DNA of 64,000 nucleotides. Origin: Flavobacterium arcticum. Lineage in GTDB: Bacteria > Bacteroidota > Bacteroidia > Flavobacteriales > Flavobacteriaceae. Below are positions 1-9,000 of the stretch, piece after piece. The position numbers and the translations under genes were made by a program. The notes under the pieces are model-generated. The model ran no database searches. It saw only the letters and a list, made by a program, of their open reading frames with translations, and was not told the DNA's origin. Each line of letters opens with the position of its first letter. Positions within the stretch are counted from its first letter, which is position 1. The stretch spans positions 124,001 through 188,000 of the forward strand of contig NZ_CP031188.1 in assembly GCF_003344925.1 (NCBI RefSeq), in the 5' to 3' direction.

Positions 1-1146
1 AGCATACACCTTAGCATCTCTATCTACCTTATATTTAACTCTAAGTTTCTCATTCATAGAAGCAGCTATAAGCTTAGAGCGGTCATCTCTCTTTATTCTG
101 TTTTCAAATTCATCTTTTACATCTTCGAAAGGTTTAGCAGCGTGTTTTTCTATAAGTTTAACAATATGCCAACCGTATTCTGACTGAAATGGTTCAGAAT
201 ATTCTCCTGGTGTATTTAATGCAAATGCATGATCTTCGAATGTAACAGAGCTTAGTTCTCCTGAATTAAACTTATTTAGCTTACCTCCTGCTGGTGCAGT
301 AGATTTATCTTGAGAAAACTGCTTAGCTAAGCTTTCAAAGTCTTCTCCTTGCTTTAATTTTTGGTATATCTCTTCTATAGTTTGCTTTGCTTTAGCTTCT
401 TCGGCAGCATCTTCTTTCCTTGGCTTTAATATCATTATGTGTGCAACGCTAATTTCACCTCTATTATCTCTTACATCATTTACTTTTATTAAATGATATC
501 CATAACGAGTGCGCACAGGCATAGAAACCTCTCCTTTAGGTGTGTTATATGCTCCACTCTCAAACTGATATACCATTCTAAAAACAGAGAAATATCCTAA
601 CTCTCCTTTATTATCTTTAGCAGAAGGATCTTCGGAATATTGCACAGCAAGTTGACCAAAATCTTGACCTGCTAATGCTTTTTTACGCACATCTATAGCC
701 TTATTGTATGCTTTTAGTGTATCGGCAGGCGTTGCATTTTCACTTACCATAAACAGTATATGTGAACCGTTTATTTCTTTTTTAGAACGTTCATAGGCTT
801 CTTCAAGAAGTTCATCGGTTACCTCTGTATCGGTAAGGTAGTTTTTAGCAAGCTGAGTACGATATGATTTTAGCTCGCTTTGGTATTTTTTACCATCTTG
901 CAAACCAAGTTTGTTTGCTTTATTCACTTTCAATTTATAACCTATAAAAAGGTCGAGGTAATTATCTAAATCTTTTTGAGAGTCATCTTTTACCAAATCG
1001 AGGTTTTTATTATACACTCTTACAAATTCTTCAGTATAATAAGGGTTACCGTCTATGGTAAATAAAACCTCTTTTTTTTCCTGTTGAGCAAACGAAGTTG
1101 CTGCAATAAATAAGAATAAACCTAAAAGAACCTTTTTTAATTTCAT
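1..1146 (-). CDS. Periplasmic peptidylprolyl isomerase, PpiC/SurA type (3' end cut by window edge)
   Basis: The reading frame opens at an ATG (1144-1146, minus) and stays open to the window edge, so the C-terminus is missing. It starts MKLKKVLLGLFLFIAATSFA-QQ, a clear signal peptide, followed by a helical SurA-like N-terminal region. Two parvulin rotamase domains follow: the first is marked by GSHILFMV and later MPVRTRYGYHLIKVNDVR, the second by VAHIMILKP and later YSEPFQSEYGWHIVKLIEKH. The family isomerises prolyl bonds and chaperones outer-membrane proteins in the periplasm. It is transcribed away from the PorE-like gene's 3' end with its own promoter-like sequence. Family assignment is firm; the exact client proteins are unknown. 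Confidence 0.88.
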   Translation of the reverse strand, partial: MKLKKVLLGLFLFIAATSFAQQEKKEVLFTIDGNPYYTEEFVRVYNKNLDLVKDDSQKDLDNYLDLFIGYKLKVNKANKLGLQDGKKYQSELKSYRTQLAKNYLTDTEVTDELLEEAYERSKKEINGSHILFMVSENATPADTLKAYNKAIDVRKKALAGQDFGQLAVQYSEDPSAKDNKGELGYFSVFRMVYQFESGAYNTPKGEVSMPVRTRYGYHLIKVNDVRDNRGEISVAHIMILKPRKEDAAEEAKAKQTIEEIYQKLKQGEDFESLAKQFSQDKSTAPAGGKLNKFNSGELSSVTFEDHAFALNTPGEYSEPFQSEYGWHIVKLIEKHAAKPFEDVKDEFENRIKRDDRSKLIAASMNEKLRVKYKVDRDAKVYA

Positions 1147-1236
1147 TGTCGTTAAAATTTATAACACTTAAACTCGGTTAGTAAACGTATATAACTATAT
1201 GTTAGTATAAATTATTAGCCGCTTTTTTGCGACCAA

Positions 1237-1266
1237 CAAAAGTAATAATTCACAAAGATTATACAA
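1237..1266 (-). promoter_or_regulatory. Bacteroidetes-type promoter for the PpiC-like gene
   Basis: On the minus strand the sequence reads TTG, 19 bases, then TACTTTTG (1237-1244). This matches the Bacteroidetes sigma-ABfr consensus TTTG/TTG-N17-20-TAnnTTTG. It lies about 90 bases upstream of the ATG at 1146, so a leader of roughly 80 bases is implied. Confidence 0.55.
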
Positions 1267-1319
1267 CAATTTAAGCCCTAAAACATTAAAATAAAAAAGT
1301 ATGATAATGATAATGTATT

Positions 1320-3251
1320 TTATTTCTTTACAATTATAAAATCAGATCGCCTGTTATACAAGTGTTCTTCTTCAGTACACTTTACACCATTACTACATTT
1401 ATTCCTCAATTGTAGCTCACCATAACCTTTCACACTTTCTATACGCTCAGGAGCTATACCTTTCGATAAAATATAGGCATAAGTAGCCTTAGCTCTATTA
1501 TTAGAAAGTAATATGTTATAATCATCTTCTCCTCTAGAATCGGTATGCGATTCTATTTTTATAATAATATCAGTGAATTTTTCTAATACAAATACCACTT
1601 TATCCAACTCAGTAGCTGCCTGCGGTGTGATGTCGTATTTATCAAAATCAAAATAAATAGGTTCTATTTTAATTTTTTCTATACTGTCCTCTTTAGTTAT
1701 GAGATTATCATATCTAATCAATTCAAAATCCATCCTTACTTCGCCAGATGGTGCATCAGGTGTAGTAACATCATCAGTGTCGGTACTATACCCTTTTTTA
1801 AAAGCACCTACCATAATATAATAGTTACACGGCACTTGTTCTAGTGTATATTTTCCTCTTGCATCAGTAATTACATCGCCTGTTCCAACTACTTCTCCAT
1901 AAACATCGCTTGCTTTTATTGTAACCCCCTCAATAGGCGCCCCACTTGTAGCATCGGTTACAACACCAGTAAGAATATGTATGCAAACAGGTTCTCTTTT
2001 TGTAAAATAATAGATATCATCATCTCCTTTACCTCCTGTGCGGTTAGAAGAAAAGTAGCCATAATTATTATCTGAATCAATTATATAAGCAAAATCATCA
2101 AGGTTACTATTTATAGGTTTGCCTAAGTTTTTAGGTTCGCTAAAATTAATTTCGTCTTTTATATCACTTTCAAATATATCAAGCCCGCCTAACCCATAAT
2201 GACCATTTGATGCAAAATAAAGTTTATCGCCATTCACAAACGGAAACATCTCTTTTCCCGATGTATTAATTTTATCGCCTAAATTTATAGGCTTACCAAA
2301 AGTACCATTAGTTTTTATTGCTACTGCATAAATATCTGTTTCGCCATAACCACCCGGCATATCGCTCGTAAAAAACATCCATTTACCATCGGTACTAAGT
2401 GCAGGATGCGCTACCGAATAATTGATTTTACTAAAAGGCAGTGCTTTTGTTTTTACTATAGTGCTATCAGCTATTGTCCCCTTTACAATGCGTATATTAT
2501 TAGTACCATCTTCTGCGCTGTCCAGCTTACCATGTTTTTTTACAGTATTTGTACTATAATATACCGTTTGCAAATCGGGTGTAAAAACCAAAGATGCATT
2601 ATGATATCGTGTTTGGGCTTTGGGCATAAACTTTGTTTCTGTCATAAATGAGCCATCATCTGTATTGCGTTCTGCTACATATAAATCTAAAAAAGGCTGT
2701 TCGTTCCATTGGTATATTTTACCACCCAAATGGCTCATGTCTTTACCTGATGCATACACTATTTTATTTCCATAAAAAGCAGTACCAAAATCAGCTTTAT
2801 TGGTATTACTCTCAAGATTAGTTATGATATATAACGATTCTATATTATTAATACTATTAAGGTGTGCTTTTTGAGCTTCAAATTGTTTTAACTTTTCAAT
2901 ATTACCTGCTAGATGTTTTCGCATCAAATCATCTGCTTTTTCATAAAGCTCAGTAATTCTCAGCGTTTGTATGTAGCGGTTAAAATGAACTTCATCAAGA
3001 GCATCATCCCCATACTTTTCATACCAACTTTGGGCATTTTTATATTTACCGATATAATAATAGGTATCAGCAATATTCAGTTTTGTATGTTTTGCTGGTT
3101 TATATTTTGCTGCTATATAAGCCTCATAGGCTTTGGCAGCATCTATATATGCCATTTCATTAAACAACTTATCAGCTTTCTTTAGTTTATACTGACCAAA
3201 ACAAACTGTTATGCTGAAAAACAAAAAGGTTATAAGTAGTATTCTTTTCAT
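1320..3251 (-). CDS. OmpA-family protein, PorE-like: TPR, PD40 beta-propeller, CarboxypepD_reg, OmpA C-terminal domain
   Basis: 643 residues with a signal peptide (about 1-20). The order visible is: a TPR-like helical region (about 20-135, with YYIGKYKNAQSWYEKY), a WD40/PD40-like propeller (about 150-420, with repeated blades such as DGKWMFFTSDMPGGYGETDI and NYGYFSSNRTGGKGDDDIYY), a carboxypeptidase-regulatory beta-sandwich (about 425-515, LTGVVTDATSGAPIEGVTI), and an OmpA peptidoglycan-binding domain (about 530-643, YFDFDKYDITPQAATELDKV). This is the architecture of PorE of the type IX secretion system. The P. gingivalis PorE is a lipoprotein; here the residue before the only cysteine is V, so no good lipobox is seen. 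It lies 11 bases downstream of a PorP/SprF gene, as flavobacterial paralogues often do. It may anchor that partner to peptidoglycan. Whether it is the core PorE or one of several paralogues cannot be told. Confidence 0.85.
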   Translation of the reverse strand: MKRILLITFLFFSITVCFGQYKLKKADKLFNEMAYIDAAKAYEAYIAAKYKPAKHTKLNIADTYYYIGKYKNAQSWYEKYGDDALDEVHFNRYIQTLRITELYEKADDLMRKHLAGNIEKLKQFEAQKAHLNSINNIESLYIITNLESNTNKADFGTAFYGNKIVYASGKDMSHLGGKIYQWNEQPFLDLYVAERNTDDGSFMTETKFMPKAQTRYHNASLVFTPDLQTVYYSTNTVKKHGKLDSAEDGTNNIRIVKGTIADSTIVKTKALPFSKINYSVAHPALSTDGKWMFFTSDMPGGYGETDIYAVAIKTNGTFGKPINLGDKINTSGKEMFPFVNGDKLYFASNGHYGLGGLDIFESDIKDEINFSEPKNLGKPINSNLDDFAYIIDSDNNYGYFSSNRTGGKGDDDIYYFTKREPVCIHILTGVVTDATSGAPIEGVTIKASDVYGEVVGTGDVITDARGKYTLEQVPCNYYIMVGAFKKGYSTDTDDVTTPDAPSGEVRMDFELIRYDNLITKEDSIEKIKIEPIYFDFDKYDITPQAATELDKVVFVLEKFTDIIIKIESHTDSRGEDDYNILLSNNRAKATYAYILSKGIAPERIESVKGYGELQLRNKCSNGVKCTEEEHLYNRRSDFIIVKK

Positions 3252-3262
3252 GATTATTTCAT

Positions 3263-4195
3263 TTAGAAAAATCTTGGCGATTTAATACGGGTAGTTTTTG
3301 GCTGCAACTGAAAACGTAATAATATTTCATGCGAACCATCATTATACTTACTCAACTCGGTTGTTGAATAATCGTAGGAGTAACCAATAAATAATTGTTT
3401 AGTAAGTTGGAAACCTGCTAAAGCACTCACAGCGTCATCCCATCGGTAAGCTACACCTAATGTATATTTTTCCTGTAACAAAAAATTAGCAGAACCATCA
3501 ATAGTAATAGGTGAACCTGTTACTATTTTACTCAAAATAGCAGGTTTAAACTTTACGCTATCAGAAACATCAAATACATACCCCCCCATTACATAATAAT
3601 GTAACCTGCCCGAAACTACCGTTTCTTGTATATCATCATAATAATTGTCCTTTATAAAATTAGGTATCGAGACACCCGCATACCATTTATCGGTATAATA
3701 ATACACACCCGAACCAATGGTTGCCGCTATACTATTATTAATATTTGTATTAAGTAAAGGATCTCCTGCCTGATAATATCGCCCTCGTGACCAGTCAATA
3801 TTTAGTACTCTTGCACCTGCTTTCAATCCGAAAGCTAACCTACCTTGCTCTCCTAAATATAATGTATATGAAAAATTACCATCTATATAAAATTCATCTA
3901 CAGGACCTATTCTCTCGTTAATAGCACTAAGCCCCAGCCCCACTTTATCATTCCATATAGGCGAGTGTACACTAAACGCTTGTGTGCGAGGTGCTCCATC
4001 TATACCTATCCATTGTGAACGATGTAGTAATATCGCATCTATACCCTCTGTAGATCCTGTATAGCCCGGATTAACTGTAAGGGTATTATACATATATTGG
4101 GTATACTGTGGGTCTTGCTGTGCTGTAACGCCCTGTACTGCAAGAACAAACAATAGTGATAAACCTATTTTTAAAGTGACAAAAAAGAACTTCAT
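3263..4195 (-). CDS. PorP/SprF family type IX secretion outer-membrane protein
   Basis: 310 residues. A signal peptide ends near VQGVTA-QQ and is followed by the family signature DPQYTQYMYNTLTVNPGYTG. The rest is made of alternating beta strands typical of a 14-strand PorP-like outer-membrane barrel. The family links T9SS or gliding adhesins to the cell surface; SprF is needed for SprB secretion in F. johnsoniae. The gene is first in a two-gene operon with the PorE-like protein (11-base gap). No SprB-like giant adhesin is next door, so this is probably one of the many flavobacterial PorP/SprF paralogues rather than SprF itself. Confidence 0.9.
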   Translation of the reverse strand: MKFFFVTLKIGLSLLFVLAVQGVTAQQDPQYTQYMYNTLTVNPGYTGSTEGIDAILLHRSQWIGIDGAPRTQAFSVHSPIWNDKVGLGLSAINERIGPVDEFYIDGNFSYTLYLGEQGRLAFGLKAGARVLNIDWSRGRYYQAGDPLLNTNINNSIAATIGSGVYYYTDKWYAGVSIPNFIKDNYYDDIQETVVSGRLHYYVMGGYVFDVSDSVKFKPAILSKIVTGSPITIDGSANFLLQEKYTLGVAYRWDDAVSALAGFQLTKQLFIGYSYDYSTTELSKYNDGSHEILLRFQLQPKTTRIKSPRFF

Positions 4196-4340
4196 TTTCT
4201 TTTCATATTATTTTTCTTTTATATAGCGACTGTAAACAGCTTTTGTAAAAGTAACATTTTCAGCTATATCCAAAGCATTACATCTAAGAGTTTTTACAGA
4301 GTTACTGCCAATTTTTTACCAATATAATGAATTTAAAAGC

Positions 4341-4348
4341 TATTTTTG
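4341..4348 (+). promoter_or_regulatory. -7 box for prfC
   Basis: TATTTTTG matches TAnnTTTG and is followed by C as in the Bacteroidetes consensus. It lies 33 bases before the prfC ATG. No convincing -33 TTTG is seen at the expected distance. Confidence 0.4.
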
Positions 4349-4381
4349 CACGATTTTTAAATGTAAAAGGATAATTATATA

Positions 4382-5971
4382 ATGGGTTTTACGGAAGAAA
4401 TTGAAAGAAGGCGCACCTTCGGAATCATATCGCACCCCGATGCGGGTAAAACAACACTTACTGAGAAATTACTTCTTTTTGGTGGTGCTATACAAGAGGC
4501 AGGTGCTGTAAAAAGCAACAAGATAAAAAAAGGTGCTACGAGTGACTTTATGGAAATAGAACGCCAAAGAGGTATATCGGTAGCTACATCGGTACTGGCT
4601 TTTAATTACCAAAATAAAAAAATAAACATACTCGACACACCTGGTCACAAGGATTTTGCTGAGGATACTTTTCGTACCCTAACGGCAGTAGATAGCGTTA
4701 TTGTAGTTATTGACGTAGCAAAAGGTGTTGAGGAACAAACTGAAAAACTGGTAAAGGTATGCCGCATGCGAAAGATACCTATGCTAGTTTTTATCAATAA
4801 ACTTGACCGTGAGGGTAAAGATGCCTTCGACCTTATGGATGAGGTAGAACAAAAACTAGGGCTTACCGTTACTCCGCTTAGTTTCCCTATAGGTATGGGC
4901 TACGATTTTCAGGGTATTTATAACATCTGGGAAAAGAATATCAACTTGTTTAGTGGCGACAGCCGTAAGAATATTGAGGAGACTATTGCCTTTGATGATA
5001 TTGACAACCCTGAACTAGAAAAACTGATAGGTGCTAAACCTGCCGAAACATTACGAGAAGAACTAGAGCTAATTAATGAAGTTTACCCTGAGTTTGATAG
5101 AGAAGCTTATCTTGAAGGAAATTTACAGCCCGTGTTTTTTGGTTCGGCATTAAATAACTTTGGGGTACGTGAATTACTAGACTGCTTTGTAGAAATAGCT
5201 CCTACTCCACGACCTAAAGATTCTGATACTAGAACAGTATCTCCTGTAGAAGAAAAATTTTCGGGGTTTGTATTTAAAATACATGCCAATATGGACCCTA
5301 AGCACCGTGATAGAATCGCGTTTGTAAAAATTGTATCGGGTACATTTGAAAGAAATAAACCGTATTTACACGTACGACTGAAAAAGAACCTAAAATTCTC
5401 TAGTCCTAATGCATTTTTTGCTGAGAAAAAAGAGATTGTAGACATCTCCTATCCTGGCGATATTGTAGGGCTACATGATACAGGAAACTTTAAAATAGGT
5501 GATACACTAACCGAAGGAGAACAAATGAGCTTTAAAGGCATTCCTAGTTTCTCTCCTGAGCATTTCCGATATATCAATAATGCAGATCCACTAAAGGCTA
5601 AACAGCTTGAAAAAGGTATCGACCAGCTTATGGACGAAGGTGTTGCACAGCTCTTTACCCTTGAAATGAACAACCGTAAAGTAATAGGTACAGTGGGTGC
5701 ACTACAATATGAAGTTATACAATATAGATTGGAACATGAATATGGTGCTAAATGTTCTTACGAAAACTTCCCTGCATACAAGGCTTGTTGGGTAAAACCT
5801 GATGACCCTAAAAATGAAGAGTTTGCCGAGTTTAAAAGAATAAAACAAAAATTTATGGCAAAAGATAAATACGGACAACTTGTATTTCTTGCCGACTCTG
5901 AGTTTTCAATACAAATGGCTGCCCAAAAATTTCCAAGCGTAAAACTAATGTTTACATCAGAGTTTGATTAA
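4382..5971 (+). CDS. prfC: Peptide chain release factor 3
   Basis: 529 residues, the usual RF3 length. GTPase motifs are intact: P-loop SHPDAGKTTLTEKLL (about 17-31), switch region GATSDFMEIERQRGISV, DTPGHKDF and NKLD. It is followed by the EF-Tu-like domain II and the RF3 C-terminal domain, with EYGAKCSYENFPAYKACWV. RF3 is a translational GTPase that removes RF1/RF2 from the ribosome after peptide release, in the cytoplasm. The gene stands alone on the plus strand between minus-strand genes and ends at a strong hairpin terminator shared with the convergent gene. Confidence 0.97.
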   Translation: MGFTEEIERRRTFGIISHPDAGKTTLTEKLLLFGGAIQEAGAVKSNKIKKGATSDFMEIERQRGISVATSVLAFNYQNKKINILDTPGHKDFAEDTFRTLTAVDSVIVVIDVAKGVEEQTEKLVKVCRMRKIPMLVFINKLDREGKDAFDLMDEVEQKLGLTVTPLSFPIGMGYDFQGIYNIWEKNINLFSGDSRKNIEETIAFDDIDNPELEKLIGAKPAETLREELELINEVYPEFDREAYLEGNLQPVFFGSALNNFGVRELLDCFVEIAPTPRPKDSDTRTVSPVEEKFSGFVFKIHANMDPKHRDRIAFVKIVSGTFERNKPYLHVRLKKNLKFSSPNAFFAEKKEIVDISYPGDIVGLHDTGNFKIGDTLTEGEQMSFKGIPSFSPEHFRYINNADPLKAKQLEKGIDQLMDEGVAQLFTLEMNNRKVIGTVGALQYEVIQYRLEHEYGAKCSYENFPAYKACWVKPDDPKNEEFAEFKRIKQKFMAKDKYGQLVFLADSEFSIQMAAQKFPSVKLMFTSEFD

Positions 5972-6006
5972 GAAGATTAAAGCTTAACTAAAAGCTCAGT
6001 AATAGA

Positions 6007-6035
6007 AAAAGCCCCGTGCAATGCACGGGGCTTTT
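6007..6035. terminator. Bidirectional terminator between prfC and the large secreted protein gene
   Basis: A perfect inverted repeat, AAAAGCCCCGTGC / GCACGGGGCTTTT, with a 3-base loop. A-rich and T-rich flanks let it work in both directions for two convergent genes. Confidence 0.9.
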
Positions 6036-6057
6036 GATTATATAAAACTTATATTAC

Positions 6058-9000
6058 TTAGTTTTTAACTACTTTAAACGATGTCGTTTTGTTATCACTA
6101 GTAGCTCTTACTATGTAAGTACCTGCTGATAATGCCGACATATTTACTTGTACATTATTACTCGTAGTATTTCTTTCTATTACTGGTTGACCCAATAAAT
6201 TATATACTATTATCGATGTTATGTTCTCTTTAAACTCTACATTCAAGATATCATTAACAGGGTTAGGGTAGTGTGTAAACTTAGCATCTGCAAGTACAGG
6301 AGTACTTAACACTTCTTCTACAGTTACTGCAAGTGCTTCACTTGAACAATCACCATTAACAGAAACTGCATAATAAATTGCTTCATTTACAAGTACTGTA
6401 GTAGCATCTACAATTGTAGTAAGTTCAGCATCGCTATACCATACTATATTATCACCTGTAACATCTAGATCAGCAATAGTTTCACCTGTTGTAAATTCTT
6501 GTGTAGCTTCACCTACTGGTATTGCTACTTCTGTTATAGTTACACTAACTTCTGTTCTTGCACTTTCACATCCGTTTACTATTTGTGATACATAATAAGA
6601 ACCTGTTGCTAAAGCGGTATCTATAGGAAGTGTAGTCATGGTAGTTGCATCGGCATACCATATGGCTGCTCCTTCAACGGTAACCATAAGTTCTGCTGCT
6701 GTAGCTGAACCACAGAATGCTTGTGCATCTGCTGTTGGTGCAACTGGTATAAGGTTTACGGTTACACTAACTTCTGTTCTTGTACTTTCGCATCCGTTTA
6801 CTGTTTGTGATACATAATAAGAACCTGTTGCAAGAGCTGCATCTGCTGCAAGAGCAGTTCCGCCTGTTTCAACATCATACCACATTGGGTTGTCTCCTGT
6901 TGTTACGGCAAGATCTGCTACTGTAGCTGAACCACAGAATGCTTGTGCATCTGCTGTTGGTGCAACTGGTATAAGGTTTACGGTTACACTAACTTCTGTT
7001 CTTGTACTTTCGCATCCGTTTACTATTTGTGATACATAATAAGAACCTGTTGCTAAAGCTGTATCTATAGGAAGTGTAGTCATAGTAGTTGCATCGGCAT
7101 ACCATATTGCTGCCCCTTCTGTAGTAGCGGTAAGATCTAATGGAGTAGCAGAACCACAGAATACTTGTGCATCTGCTGTTGGTGCAACTGGTATTGGGTT
7201 TACAGTTACACTAACTGCTGTTCTTGTACTTTCACATCCATTTACTGTTTGTGATACATAGTAGGTTGCTGTTACAAGAGTTGCATCTGTTGCAAGAGCA
7301 GTTCCGCCTGTTTCAACATCATACCACATTGGGTTGTCTCCTGTTGTTACAGCAAGATCTGCTACTGTAGCTGAACCACAGAATGCTTGTGCATCTGCTG
7401 TTGGTACAGATGGTATTGGGTTTACTGTTACAGTAACTTCTGTTCTTGTACTTTCGCATCCGTTTACTGTTTGTGATACATAATAAGAACCTGTTGCAAG
7501 AGCTGCATCTGTTGCAAGAGCAGTTCCGCCTGTTTCAACATCATACCACATTGGGTTGTCTCCTGTTGTTACAGCAAGATTTGCTACTGTAGCTGAACCA
7601 CAAAATGCTTGTGCATCTGCTGTTGGTGCATCTGGTATTGGGTTTACTGTTACAGTAACTGCTGTTCTTGTACTTTCACAGCCATTTATTGTTTGTGATA
7701 CATAATAGGTTGCTGTTGCAAGAGTTGCATCTGTTGCAAGAGCTGTGCCTCCTGTTTCAACATCATACCACATTGGGTTGTCTCCTGTTGTTACAGCAAG
7801 ATCTGCTACTGTAGCTGAACCACAGAATGCTTGTGCATCTGCTGTTGGTACATCTGGTATTGGGTTTACAGTTACACTAACTGCTGTTCTTGTACTTTCA
7901 CATCCATTTACTGTTTGTGATACATAGTAGGTTGCTGTTACAAGAGTTGCATCTGTTGCAAGAGCAGTTCCGCCTGTTTCAACATCATACCACATTGGGT
8001 TGTCTCCTGTTGTTACAGCAAGATCTGCTACTGTAGCTGAACCACAGAATGCTTGTACATCTGCTGTTGGTGCATCTGGTATTGGGTTTACTGTTACAGT
8101 AACCTCTGTTCTTGTACTTTCACATCCATTTACTGTTTGTGATACATAGTAGGTTGCTGTTGCAAGAGTTGCATCTGTTGCAAGAGCAGTTCCGCCTGTT
8201 TCAACATCATACCACATTGGGTTGTCTCCTGTTGTTACAGCAAGATTTGCTACTGTAGCTGAACCACAGAATGCTTGTGCATCTGCTGTTGGTGCATCTG
8301 GTATTGGGTTTACGGTTACAGTAACCTCTGTTCTTGTACTTTCACAGCCATTTACTGTTTGTGATACATAATAGGTTGCTGTTGCAAGAGCATCAACGTT
8401 AGCCAACATATTATCATCTGCATCATACCAGTTTATATTTTCATACTCTGTTATAACTTGTACATTATCAACATTCCAAGATTTAGCAGTATTAGTACCA
8501 TTTTCCGAAGTATATTTAAAAGCAATTACAAGATCTGAACCAACTGCCTCTGAAACATCTAAATCCCCAGAATTAACCCAACTATACCCACCTGAAGAAC
8601 TTAATACAGGAGATAACAATTGCCAAGATGTTGTTGTAACGTTTCCTGTATAATTCGTTGTATAGTAAACTTCTATATCTGGACCACTATAATTGTAAGC
8701 ACTATCAAAACTAAAAGTTGCTCCAATAACGCTAGATGGTATTGTAATAGGATTAGAAACCAACCAATCTTCATTATCTTCTAGATAACCGTTTATAGCT
8801 GCACTATTAGATGGATTACCAGAGGTATTGGTTTCCCATACTGTATCTCCATTAATACTAATTACATTCCAGTTAGAAAGGTTATCAAAATTATCTTCAA
8901 AAGTAGTTTCAAACACACTTATGCCTTCTGCCATCAAATCAGCTACAGTTGCAGCTCCACAAAACGTTTGTGTACTTGCTGCTGTTGGAGCAGCAGGTGC

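Noticed and set aside
7745-7927. Plus-strand open frames within the repeat array of the large secreted protein
   Set aside because: They are antisense shadows of the minus-strand repeats; they recur only because the repeats recur, and no promoter or family supports them.
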